Below, one piece after another: positions 10,347 to 21,474 of a stretch of 64,000 bases of DNA. Numbering within the stretch: position 1 is the stretch's first letter; each line of letters starts with the position of its first letter. The position numbers and the translations under genes are program-made. The stretch spans positions 18,609,962-18,673,961 of the forward strand of contig NC_067208.1 in the NCBI RefSeq assembly GCF_026262505.1, read 5' to 3'. The DNA is from Trichomonas vaginalis G3 (taxonomy: Eukaryota; Parabasalia; Trichomonadida; Trichomonadidae). Under the pieces are notes generated by a model, which saw only the letters and a list, made by a program, of their open reading frames with translations, was not told the origin of the DNA and searched no databases.

Positions 10347-10757
10347 TTCGAAAAGTGAGAGATTTTCCGTTCTAATAAATATATTTGATAACCGGGGCGT
10401 CCCCCGGAATCAAATAAATTATCATATCGAGAATCGGAGATCCTTGCAGTTTCGATTTTTTCGAAAAGTGAGAGATTTTCCGTTCTAATAAATATATTTG
10501 ATAACCGGGGCGTCCCCCGGAATCAAATAAATTATCATATCGAGAATCGGAGATCCTTGCAGTTTCGATTTTTTCGAAAAGTGAGAGATTTTCCGTTCTA
10601 ATAAATATATTTGATAACCGGGGCGTCCCCCGGAATCAAATAAATTATCATATCGAGAATCGGAGATCCTTGCAGTTTCGATTTTTTCGAAAAGTGAGAG
10701 ATTTTCCATTTTAATAAATATATTTGATAACCGGGGTGTCCCCCGGAATCAAATAAA
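10347..10757. repeat. 113-bp tandem repeat with a strong GC hairpin
   Basis: Units start at 10347, 10460, 10573 and 10686 with TTCGAAAAGTGAGAG, a period of exactly 113. There are three full copies and one partial. Each unit carries an extended hairpin, ATTTGAT-AA-CCGGGG closing on CCCCGG-A-ATCAAAT, in an otherwise AT-rich context. The first three units are virtually identical, so the array is young or homogenised. Confidence 0.9.
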
Positions 10758-11744
10758 TTAGCATTACTAACATTCCTTTTTTATTTAAAATTTTCAATTC
10801 TTAAAACAAAGTTTTACTTCTATTTAATTATTTGCCATGAAAGTATAGAACATTAAAAATTTATCCTACTACCTCCACCCTTATAATACCTTCAAAAAAA
10901 TTATATCTCAATTTATTTTCTATCTTTATATTGATGTGCTTATTCAAAAACACTAAATCATAAGTCTTCAGTTCTCAAAATACTCTCAAATTATCTCATT
11001 GCGCATATTTTGAAATTTGATAATTTTAAATTGTTAAAAAATTCATTAATCACAGTAAAATATCTATATACAACAATTAACTAACTGATTTCACATCTTG
11101 AACATTCGCATTTATTTAATATATTTGAATATCATTTACATCTTATTGAATTAGATCATAAATCACAGTTCCTTAATATACTATCTAGCTAATCATTATT
11201 GTTGCACAACTTACATTTGATTAAACACACGTGTATAATTCTGTACAACTCATATCTCTATCAATACTTTATTTATAATCAAAACAAAGGTTAAAATTGT
11301 ATACCCTGTCACTGTAGAGTATTCTCCCAACTTTAAAGTGAAAATCAAAATTTGATATTTTAGTAATTTCATGTGAGATCGTTATTTTATAGGAAAACAT
11401 ACTGAAAATGTTTATAAGATGTTTCTCTATCATATGCCAAAATATCATGGCTTAAATGCTCTCCTAAGTGTCTATAACTGAATTTTAGGGCAATAACCTT
11501 ATTCTAAATGTTGGGAAAGTAGGGTAATATTATCAAAATTCTGATGAATATTTTATTGCTTTGGACTTAGCTTTTGTCGCTGTGACATTTAATATCTTTG
11601 AACTTAATCAAAATTCATAAATCTAATCCGAAATTTATGAATTTAGGGTTTTTCACATGCACATAATGGTACTTTTTCCTCAAAATGAATTACAAAGATG
11701 TTTTATATGGTTAAATGAAAGTGGGTCGTTTTAAAAATTTTTTA
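10758..11744. other. AT-rich intergenic region
   Basis: About 1 kb without a credible gene. A reverse-orientation match to 5763-5790 lies near 11496-11525. The right end is the upstream region of a decayed ankyrin gene. Confidence 0.45.
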
Positions 11745-14044
11745 ATGTCTGATCAAGACATTCATCCAAGCAAATACTGTGAATTATGAAGTATCTTTAA
11801 ATACCACATAGATTCACATATTGCTTTGTGTCAGCTGAAAACGGAAAAAGAAGAAGAACTTAACAAGATTTACAAAACGATCAAAGCAGAATTGCTTGAT
11901 TCACAGAAATACAGCCCCACAATTATTATAAGAGATATATTAAATCTTATTATGTATAGAAATCCCTATACAAAGTCATATTTAACTCTTGCCAAACTCA
12001 TATCTGATGATTATCATGTCAAAGAGGTCCATGGATTGGAAGATACTCCTAACTACCTGTTTTATAAAGAATATGGAATTCATTTAGACAAATCTTGTAA
12101 ATTCAAAAATATGATATTCAAAGATCTAGAAATTAATTCAGAAAATGCAATTGTCAGAGCAATTATGTGTAATGACAAAAAACTATTCATCTCATTCACA
12201 GAAAAAAAGGATTTGATAAAGATCAAAAATATTATAGCAGTTTATATCCAAAACCTGGCCTTGGATGCGGATTACTTGAATTATGTTGTTACCACGGAGC
12301 AGTTGATTGTTTCAAGTTCATAAGAACAAAATTTAACTCAAAAATAACTGAACAATGTCTAGAATTTTCATTTATAGGAGGAAATCCAGAGATCATGAGT
12401 GAATGTTTGAAATATCAGAAACCAAATGAAGATTGCATGAAATATGCAATTATTTTACACAGCATTGATTTCGTCACATTCTTGATGAATACAACATGAA
12501 GATCAATTTAAAATGTTGCACAAAATTAAATAATCTTGAATTATTTTTAGTTTATTTCGATCAAACTAATAAAATTGACAAATGCTTTAGTTACTCAGCA
12601 TTTTTTGATATTCCATCCCTTTGCGAATATTTCCTTTCGCTTGGTGCAAATGCCAATGCAACAGCTAAATATCAGCCAACTCCTCTTAGTATTGCAGCAA
12701 AAAATAACAATAAAGAAATAGTCGAACTTCTTATTTCACGTGGTGCAAATATCAATAAAAAAGATAATGATGGACAAACCGCTCTTCATTATGCAGCGCG
12801 TTTTAATAGAAAAGAAATGGCCGAATTTCTTATTTCACATGGTGCAAATATCAATAAAAAAGATAATGATGGACAAACCGCTCTTCATTATGCAGCGCGT
12901 TTTAATAGAAAAGAAATGGCCGAATTTCTTATTTCACATGGTGCAAATATCAATGAAAAAGATTCATATATGCGAACGACTCTTCATTTTGCAGCATGGT
13001 ATAATAGTAAAGAAACCGCCGAACTTCTTATTTCACATGGTGCAAATATCAATGATAAATATAATTATGGACAAAACGCTCTTCATTTAGCGGCATATTA
13101 TAATAGTAAAGAAACAGCCGAACTTCTAATTTCACATGGTGCAAATATCAATGAAAAAGATGAAGATATGAAAACTGCACTTCATTATGCAGTCAATCAA
13201 AAAATGTAAAGAAATAGCCGAAGTTCTTATTTCACATGGTGCAAATGTCAATGAAAAAGATAAAAATGGGGAGACAGCTTTTTACCTTGCAATAGTTTAT
13301 ATGAAAGACATAGTAGAACTTTTTATTTTGCATGGTGCAAAAATCAATGAAAAAGGTAAAGATGGAAACACTGCTCTTCATATTGCAGCAAAAAGAAATG
13401 ATATAGAAACAGTTAAACTTCTTATTTCACATGGTGCAAATATTAATGAAAAAGGTAAAGATGGAAACACTGCTCTTCATATTGCAATGCGTCACGATAA
13501 CAAAGAAACAGCCGAAATTCTTATTTTACTTGGTGCAAACATCAATGAAAAAGATAAATACGGAGACACAGTTCTTCATTATGCAGCAGAAAGCGGTAAC
13601 AAATAAATAGCTGAATTTCTTCTTTCACATGGTGCAAATATCAATGAAAGAAATAAATATGAAGAAACAGCTCTTATTTCAGCAATACTTTTTCATAGAA
13701 AGGAAACAGCTGATTTTCTTCTTTCACATGGAGCAACTATTTATGCAAAAGATAATGATGGAAAAACCGTTCTTCATTATGCCGCAGAAAATGATAGAAG
13801 AAGTGTAATCAAAATTCTTATTTCATATGGTGTGGATGTCAATGAAAAAGATAGAGATGGGAAAACCGCTCTCCATTATGCCGCAGTAAATAATGTAGAA
13901 AATGCAGCCGAACTTCTTATTTCATATGGTGCGGATTTCAGCATAAAAGATATAGTTGGGAAAACGCCTCTTCACTATGCAATAGAGCATGATAGTGAAG
14001 AAACAGCCAATATTCTTCTTTCACATGGTGCAAAAATATTATAA
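11745..14044 (+). pseudogene. Decayed ankyrin-repeat gene
   Basis: The ancestral start appears to be the ATG at 11745 (MSDQDIHPSKYCEL). The N-terminal region matches the intact relative at 2571-4280: NLIMYRNPYTKSYLTLAKLI, then in another frame LELCCYHGAVDCFKFIRTKF. At least 15 ankyrin repeats of the form LLISHGANINEKD follow. The gene is broken by an early stop at about 11787, frameshifts near 12230, 12490 and 13205, and a stop at about 13604 where a GAA codon reads TAA. Repeat copies at about 12749-12847 and 12848-12946 are identical over 99 bases, so repeat duplication occurred late. Transcription is not excluded, but a full-length protein is unlikely unless the assembly is in error. Confidence 0.85.
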
Positions 14045-14478
14045 TGTTCCATCTTCATTCAAAAGATTCTTTTCTTTGTTCTTATAATATTTTCTTATAT
14101 TTATTTCATTAAAAATAAAAAATAGCTGTAAAAAATCTGAGTCATTTAACTACGATAGAGTTTATTCTAAGATGCACATACTTTCATATTGTTTGGAGAT
14201 TAATAAGACTGATGAGAATTTCCGTTATGATATTATATGAACCAGACTTCAATTTGAAGATGCTTCAAAGCCTCATATTGATTTAATGAATCATAAAAAA
14301 ATTATATATTTCTAACTTACTGTTCTAAAGGTGACATGATATTTTTTATTAAATGGTCATAAGTAAATAATAAAGGATATTTTGGAGCTCTCTTTATTAT
14401 ACAATAAATCATTCGTGATGAAGAAAATATAAAACTCTCAAAATTTGGAAATGTAGGATGACGAAGATTTTTTTATTA
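14045..14478. other. Intergenic between two convergent ankyrin relics
   Basis: About 430 bases of AT-rich sequence. No gene or repeat was recognised. Confidence 0.4.
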
Positions 14479-15272
14479 TTATTTTCCATTACTATACATG
14501 TAGTATCTATCTCTTTCACTGATAGTTGCTCCATGCGAAAGAAGAAACGCAATTAGTTCTGTACTTTTCTAATATGCTGCGATAGTAAGCGCAGTTTTTC
14601 CACCTCCGTCTTTTTCATTGATGTTGCAATATGAAGGGCAGTTGAATCGCTGAAATTTTTTTCATGAACATTTGCACCATGTGAAAGAAGAATAAGCCCT
14701 GCTTCTTTATTATTTGAAAATGCTGCATTATGAAGTACTGTATTATCATGTTTATCTTTTCCATTGATATCTACTCCATGTGTTAGAAGTAATTCAGCAA
14801 CCTCTCTACTATTATTAATTACTGCTGTATTAAAAATAATATATTCTTCTTTGATATTTATGTTATGCGAGAGAAGAAGTTCGACAATTTCTTTACAGTT
14901 ATAAAATGCTGCTATGTAAAAAGCTGTTCTTCCGTATTTATCAAATGAATTGATATTTGCACCAAGTGAAAGAAATAATATTTGCAAAGTGATGGAATAT
15001 CATATATAATGTTGAATAAATTTAGCTATGGCCATGTATGATTTCACATATCGATTATTAAATTGGATGATGTTTAAAATGTATTTTACAACCATGTGTG
15101 GGAGATATTCCTTTGAATCAATCAATCCCGTTTTGATCATATTGTAAATTAAGTGTGTTTCTTCTTCATTTTGGGTTTTTAACTGATACAACGATACATA
15201 TGAATCGATATTGTATTTGTAAGATCTTATCAAATCACTATATTGCTTTGGAAGAGTGTATTGATCAGACGT
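14479..15272 (-). pseudogene. Truncated ankyrin-repeat gene relic
   Basis: The minus strand carries the family N-terminus (SDQYTLPKQYSDLIRSYKYN ... IIQFNNRYVKSYMAIAKFI), but the initiator position reads ACG at 15270-15272 instead of ATG. After about 77 residues the N-terminal region jumps straight into ankyrin repeats, so some 200 residues of the family's middle part are deleted. About five repeats remain (LSLGANINSFDKYGRTAFYIAAF onwards, in segments of 20 residues or less that match the family core). A frameshift near 14560 separates the last repeat, which ends at 14479. It is convergent with the larger relic at 11745-14044 and probably arose from a related gene. Confidence 0.8.
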
Positions 15273-15316
15273 ATGTATTCAAGACAAAAAAAATGAATTT
15301 ACCAACAAAAATTTGG

Positions 15317-15377
15317 GATTTTACTAAAAAGTGACAGAATTGAATTCAATTCAAATGTGTCGCTTTTTAGTAAAATC
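15317..15377. repeat. Isolated near-perfect palindrome
   Basis: GATTTTACTAAAAAGTGACA on the left pairs with TGTCGCTTTTTAGTAAAATC on the right with one mismatch. The loop contains a second small palindrome, GAATTGAATTCAATTC. The rest of 15273-15714 is AT-rich without a gene. Confidence 0.8.
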
Positions 15378-15714
15378 AGCACCACAAGAAAAGGTGAACT
15401 TTTTTTGAATAAAAATCGATTTTCAATCAAAAAATGGCGCGTTTTCCGAAAATGAATTTAGTAATTTATTGTATTAATTCATTGAATCAAAATTTTGTAT
15501 TTTACTTTGCATTTTTGGACAAATCTTTTACTTTTATCTTTTCCAACATACGAAAATCAGATGAAACACAAAGAATATAATGGCTGTGATGAAATTATTT
15601 TTATTTTAGATCTTGTAATCATTTAAAAAGAAGGAAATTCATAAAGGATAGAAAAAAACATTTAATTAATACATTACAAATAGTATTATAAGGTATTATG
15701 GTTCGGAATTAGTT

Positions 15715-16713
15715 TCAATCTTCATATATATGAAGACCATTCAATACACTGAACCATACTATAATTGCTGGAACACAAAGAACTGTTGTCCAGAAAATCA
15801 TTGTTGAGGCAACACCTTCGCCCATGTGAGCACCTGATGTTAAAGCGTAAGAAGCAACAGCTGTTGGCTGTGCACCAATAATCATGCACTGTCTTGAAAG
15901 TCTGTTGCTCATTCCAAGTGCCTTGCACCATAAACCAGCGAAGATTGAACCAATGAACATTCTTACGATCAAACAGAAGATAAATTGAATCCAACCGCAT
16001 GAAATTAAAGAATGCTGAGCAAGGAAGACACCAACGCAAATAAGAGCAAGTGCAAAGACCATATCACCGGCGTATTGGAACAATCTGTCTAAGAAAATTG
16101 GGTATTCAATATTGCATGCGGAATAACAAATACCGATAACGTTACCAATGAGAATTGGGCTCTTAACTACGTTCAAGAGAACCTTTCCGATGATCTTAAG
16201 TGAGAATTTCTCGGGTGGTAAGCCATTTTCGACTCTTTTTCTGTTTCCAGCGATAACGTTGTAAATACCGACCATAATCAAGAAGATTGGTGATGAAATA
16301 AGATCGTTAGAAATCATCATCATAGAAACCATGACATTCTCTTTAGCTGGCCAAAGAGCATTGAAAACTGGGATACCAGAAATGATGTAGTTGATATAAG
16401 CTGTCGGGAAAACAGTTGACAAGTACATTTTCATTCTATCTTCGAATGGATAAATCATCATAAAAGCGACCGCACAATAAGTTGAGATACTCATCAAAGC
16501 TGCAATACCGAATGGCTTGAAATCAAGCTCTGCAAGTTTCTTGGGAGCTATACCTCTGATAATAAGTGGCATAAAACCAATAAAAAACACAACGCTATTT
16601 AATGGACCTGAATCTTTGAGGGTAACTATCTTTAGCTTTGCTAAAATAAATCCAACAGCAATGATGAGAAGCATTGCAACACCTACTTGGATGACGGGGA
16701 GGTAATCTGTCAT
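15715..16713 (-). CDS. Auxin-efflux-carrier-like (PIN-like) membrane transporter
   Basis: The gene encodes 332 residues from the ATG at 16713; the open frame to 16761 begins with a TTG only. About ten hydrophobic segments are spread along the whole length, with a short polar central loop around GNRKRVENGLPPEKFSL. The pattern fits the membrane transport protein family (auxin efflux carrier/PIN-like fold). Family-like stretches include FILAKLKIVTLKDSGPLNSV at the N-terminus and CMIIGAQPTAVASYALT near the C-terminus, the latter matching the conserved P-x-A-x-x-Y region. Trichomonads are not expected to make auxin, so the substrate is unknown, perhaps an organic anion. It probably lies in the plasma or endomembrane. 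An initiator-like TCATTTTAG lies 5 bases upstream of the ATG. Confidence 0.8.
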   Translation of the reverse strand: MTDYLPVIQVGVAMLLIIAVGFILAKLKIVTLKDSGPLNSVVFFIGFMPLIIRGIAPKKLAELDFKPFGIAALMSISTYCAVAFMMIYPFEDRMKMYLSTVFPTAYINYIISGIPVFNALWPAKENVMVSMMMISNDLISSPIFLIMVGIYNVIAGNRKRVENGLPPEKFSLKIIGKVLLNVVKSPILIGNVIGICYSACNIEYPIFLDRLFQYAGDMVFALALICVGVFLAQHSLISCGWIQFIFCLIVRMFIGSIFAGLWCKALGMSNRLSRQCMIIGAQPTAVASYALTSGAHMGEGVASTMIFWTTVLCVPAIIVWFSVLNGLHIYED

Positions 16714-16717
16714 TGTT

Positions 16718-16726
16718 CTAAAATGA
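16718..16726 (-). promoter_or_regulatory. Initiator-like motif of the PIN-like gene
   Basis: TCATTTTAG is placed immediately before the ATG. It resembles the TCA-Y-W-Y initiator known from trichomonad class II promoters and supports the start chosen at 16713. Confidence 0.4.
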
Positions 16727-17083
16727 ACTCCTATGGTTTTTCCGTAACGACAAAAATTCAATAGTCTCTGAAAAATTGAATATATACAACCTGTTACGCA
16801 TTCAAATGCTTTATTTTTGATTGTCTGATCGCACCATTCAACTATTCAAAGGATTAAAATTTACTAAATCTCTAATATTGTTGTTTCTTATTTAATATTC
16901 TCGATTTATATGTTAAAATTAATACGAAATTCCTAATTTGCATCTACGATAAATTTGGAACCAATGAGAACAGCCAAATTGCAGATATATTTAAATCATA
17001 TACTATTAGCAGGAGGGATAATTAAAAAACTTCATGTTTGTCCAGTTAATTCAGAAATTGTTGCAAAAAGTTATCCTGTTATA

Positions 17084-17625
17084 GACCGAAAATAGATTTT
17101 TTCGGTTTTCTCTTCAAATAATTGAAAGAATGATACTATTATAGGTGTATTATATTATATAGCATAAAATCATGCTATAGCCGAAAATTATAAGTTTTGA
17201 GAAGATTGAATATAACACAAATAAATTTGAATGTAAGTTAAATTGCTTGTTGTTTTTAATAGCTACTTAATGAGAAATCCAATATTGCAAAATTGAAATT
17301 GAATGATTGAAAGAACAGAAAAAGTCATTCTTTTCAATTTCGAATATGTTTCATTGTATTTATAATTATATGGCAAATAAGATATTTAAACTTGATTTTT
17401 GAAGGGAGATTCACAAAATTGAATGAATTCAAATAATTTTTATTCAAAAATAAACTAGTTATTTGAGTTTAATACTAATTATCTATTCAAACTACAAAGT
17501 TTGTAATTTAAAATATTTTGTGAGATCAGATTGAATTAATTCAAGGTTCTTTTCAATTAATATTCATGACCATATTACGCATTTTCGAACATTCTAAACC
17601 AAATATATAAAAATGGGAGACGAAT
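17084..17625 (+). repeat. Left unique terminal inverted repeat of the foldback element
   Basis: It matches 24288-24830 in reverse complement over its whole length as far as I can trace. It is AT-rich and contains the small palindrome GCATAAAATCATGC. Confidence 0.9.
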
Positions 17626-19909
17626 GTTAAAATTGCTAGACATGGGGGAGTTGTCTGCAAAGTTTTAGCTCTTATCTCTAACAAAAAATTAATTTTTAAA
17701 AAAAAGACCGAATACGTTTCACAGCGAGAAAAAAATAAAAGGCAAGATAGAATTTTCTAGACATAAAGAAGTTGTTTACCGAGTTTTAGCTCTTATCTCT
17801 AACAAAAAATTAATTTTTAAAAAAAAGACCGAATACGTTTCACAGCGAGAAAAAAATAAAAGGCAAGATAGAATTTTCTAGACATAAAGAAGTTGTTTAC
17901 CGAGTTTTAGCTCTTATCTCTAACAAAAAATTAATTTTTAAAAAAAAGACCGAATACGTTTCACAGCGAGAAAAAAATAAAAGGCAAGATAGAATTTTCT
18001 AGACATAAAGAAGTTGTTTACCGAGTTTTAGCTCTTATCTCTAACAAAAAATTAATTTTTAAAAAAAAGACCGAATACGTTTCACAGCGAGAAAAAATAA
18101 AAGGCAAGATAGAATTTTCTAGACATAAAGAAGTTGTTTACCGAGTTTTAGCTCTTATCTCTAACAAAAAATTAATTTTTAAAAAAAAGACCGAATACGT
18201 TTCACAGCGAGAAAAAAATAAAAGGCAAGATAGAATTTTCTAGACATAAAGAAGTTGTTTACCGAGTTTTAGCTCTTATCTCTAACAAAAAATTAATTTT
18301 TAAAAAAAAAGACCGAATACGTTTCACAGCGAGAAAAAATAAAAGGCAAGATAGAATTTTCTAGACATAAAGAAGTTGTTTACCGAGTTTTAGCTCTTAT
18401 CTCTAACAAAAAATTAATTTTTAAAAAAAAGACCGAATACGTTTCACAGCGAGAAAAAAATAAAAGGCAAGATAGAATTTTCTAGACATAAAGAAGTTGT
18501 TTACCGAGTTTTAGCTCTTATCTCTAACAAAAAATTAATTTTTAAAAAAAAGACCGAATACGTTTCACAGCGAGAAAAAAATAAAAGGCAAGATAGAATT
18601 TTCTAGACATAAAGAAGTTGTTTTACCGAGTTTTAGCTCTTTATCTCTAACAAAAAATTAATTTTTAAAAAAAAACCGAATACGTTTCACAGCGAGAAAA
18701 AATAAAAGGCAAGATAGAATTTTCTAGACATAAAGAAGTTGTTTACCGAGTTTTAGCTCTTATCTCTAACAAAAAATTAATTTTTAAAAAAAAGACCGAA
18801 TACGTTTCACAGCGAGAAAAAAATAAAAAAAAGAATTTTCTAGACATAAAGAAGTTGTTTACCGAGTTTTAGCTCTTATCTCTAACAAAAAATTAATTTT
18901 TAAAAAAAAGACCGAATACGTTTCACAGCGAGAAAAAAATAAAAGGCAAGATAGAATTTTCTAGACATAAAGAAGTTGTTTACCGAGTTTTAGCTCTTAT
19001 CTCTAACAAAAAATTAATTTTTAAAAAAAGACCGAATACGTTTCACAGCGAGAAAAAAATAAAAGGCAAGATAGAATTTTCTAGACATAAAGAAGTTGTT
19101 TACCGAGTTTTAGCTCTTATCTCTAACAAAAATTAATTTTTAAAAAAAAGACCGAATACGTTTCACAGCGAGAAAAAAATAAAAGGCAAGATAGAATTTT
19201 CTAGACATAAAGAAGTTGTTTACCGAGTTTTAGCTCTTATCTCTAACAAAAAATTAATTTTTAAAAAAAAGACCGAATACGTTTCACAGCGAGAAAAAAA
19301 TAAAAGGCAAGATAGAATTTTCTAGACATAAAGAAGTTGTTTACCGAGTTTTAGCTCTTATCTCTAACAAAAAATTAATTTTTAAAAAAAAGACCGAATA
19401 CGTTTCACAGCGAGAAAAAAATAAAAGGCAAGATAGAATTTTCTAGACATAAAGAAGTTGTTTACCGAGTTTTAGCTCTTATCTCTAACAAAAAATTAAT
19501 TTTTAAAAAAAAGACCGAATACGTTTCACAGCGAGAAAAAAATAAAAGGCAAGATAGAATTTTCTAGACATAAAGAAGTTGTTTACCGAGTTTTAGCTCT
19601 TATCTCTAACAAAAAATTAATTTTTAAAAAAAAGACCGAATACGTTTCACAGCGAGAAAAAAATAAAAGGCAAGATAGAATTTTCTAGACATAAAGAAGT
19701 TGTTTACCGAGTTTTAGCTCTTATCTCTAACAAAAAATTAATTTTTAAAAAAAAGACCGAATACGTTTCACAGCGAGAAAAAAATAAAAGGCAAGATAGA
19801 ATTTTCTAGACATAAAGAAGTTGTTTACCGAGTTTTAGCTCTTATCTCTAACAAAAATTAATTTTTAAAAAAAAGACCGAATACGTTTCACAGCGAGAAA
19901 AAAATAAAA
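17626..19909 (+). repeat. Left 119-bp subterminal tandem array
   Basis: About 19 head-to-tail units. Landmarks are TCTAGACATAAAGAAGTTG, TTTTAGCTCTTATCTCTAAC and CGAATACGTTTCACAGCGAG. Differences between units are mostly single-base length changes in A or T runs. One unit near 18825 has lost part of the AAAGGCAAGATAG stretch. Confidence 0.95.
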
Positions 19910-20085
19910 CTGTACACTGATTTTCATTTTCATTTCCAGTCACTTTACTTATTATTTTTTCTTTTTTTCATTTTAATTATAAATTATTTCGTAATACGTT
20001 TATTTACGTTACCATTTTCTTTATTCTTTTGAATTCCATACTAGACACTTATAGAATATTTTGATTGTTAACGTACTTCATTAGA

Positions 20086-21060
20086 ATGAATCCTTACAAA
20101 GGGTATGTCGATCGAATTTACCTAATTGGTATTTCCAATCAGATTGAAGAAGGTAAAATGACATGGGAAGAAGCTTGCACCCATGTTCCCATCGCCCCAA
20201 CCCTTCAATCAAATGATTTCAAATATTTAGATGTTTCAAAATCTTTTTTACAAAATCAATTTAGCTTACAGAATATCCCATTGCCTAAAGGCAAGAAAGG
20301 TCGTAGGGTCAATCCCTACGACCAAATCAAAGCTCTTGCTGTGATACATGACCACTGGGCCTTTCCCTGTGGTCAAACAAAACAATGGAAACGTTTGAAA
20401 TTACAACAAATTGATGTATCTTATAGAGAAGTACGCAGATACTTCAAAGAAAATCATTTCACCAAGACGCGATTAGAGCATGCCGGGCCAGAAACAGCAG
20501 TAAGATATTGGGCGCTTTCACCCAATCTTATCTGGCACGCAGATGTTCATTATTTTAGGGGTGTTCGTGGCCAGTATATTTATGGCATAATCGATGATTT
20601 TAGCCGCAAAGTCCTAGCGTGTATACAAATACCAGATATGCTGGCAGCGACGACAGCGAACGTTGCGGCTTCCGCCTTCATTGAATTTGGCGCCCCTTAT
20701 TGTTTCTGGACCGACAACGGTTCAGAAAATAGGGGCGCCTTTCAAGATCTACTTGATCTTTGGGGCGTCCAATGGCGGCATACAGACTCTCATTCTCCCT
20801 ACCAAAATGGGAAGATTGAGAGATTCTGGCCGACATTGGAGCGCTGCCAAAGCATTCAGGCTATTCCTGCCTTTATTTGGGAGTACAATAATAACACACC
20901 GCATGAAGATCTCCCAATTAATTCATTAACTGGAACAAATTACACGCCAAATCAAATGTATCAGCTGAAACCGAAATACACAAATGCAGATACAGAAAGG
21001 TTGTGGCAAATATGGGATACAGATACAGGCATGACCGCTGTTGACACATTCACAGCGTAA
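20086..21060 (+). CDS. rve-type DDE integrase/transposase of the foldback element
   Basis: The gene encodes 324 residues from the ATG at 20086; a longer open frame starts only with TTG. The N-terminal half has a basic region (PLPKGKKGRRVNPYDQIKAL) and likely helix-turn-helix features. The catalytic core follows with its three acids: D in IWHADVHYF, D in FWTDNGSENRG, and E in YQNGKIERFW 34 residues later. The C-terminal NTLTG-like SLTGTNYTPNQMYQL resembles the tails of IS481/IS3-like and Ginger-like integrases. It would cut and join the ends of the element, probably recognising the terminal or repeated subterminal sequence. GC content is clearly higher than in the flanks. TTCATTAG lies directly before the ATG and resembles a host initiator. 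Confidence 0.85.
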   Translation: MNPYKGYVDRIYLIGISNQIEEGKMTWEEACTHVPIAPTLQSNDFKYLDVSKSFLQNQFSLQNIPLPKGKKGRRVNPYDQIKALAVIHDHWAFPCGQTKQWKRLKLQQIDVSYREVRRYFKENHFTKTRLEHAGPETAVRYWALSPNLIWHADVHYFRGVRGQYIYGIIDDFSRKVLACIQIPDMLAATTANVAASAFIEFGAPYCFWTDNGSENRGAFQDLLDLWGVQWRHTDSHSPYQNGKIERFWPTLERCQSIQAIPAFIWEYNNNTPHEDLPINSLTGTNYTPNQMYQLKPKYTNADTERLWQIWDTDTGMTAVDTFTA

Positions 21061-21474
21061 TAATAAACATAATTTTTTAATTTCATTTTTAACAAGTTTT
21101 TTTAAATGTATGTAATGAATAATTCATTAGAATATGATAATGCACATTGTAACAGAATAGAACAATCACCAAATTTTTTTTTGAAATTAAAAAATAAAAG
21201 TAAAAAGTATAAAGTAATCTAACCAAAAAAGATATTTAAAAGAATTTTGGAAAAAACAGAATAAGGATAATGATATTATTTTAGATACACAATCGATGTA
21301 CTGAAGAATAATCCGGTAAAATGAAGATATAAAATTAGATTAGTTTACAAGTAGCTAAAAGAATAAAACTATAATATAAAATAAATGAAGTTTAATGAAA
21401 CAATAAAGGTTAAATAAATAATAAAGATTTTTATTTTATAACAGTATTGAGAAGAAGTAACAGCTGACACTTGG

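Noticed and set aside
10485-10709. 74-codon frame on the minus strand
   Set aside because: It translates the 113-bp tandem repeat and repeats itself.
11745-15272. One intact multi-exon ankyrin gene
   Set aside because: The parts lie on opposite strands and breaks are stops or one-base shifts without splice signals.
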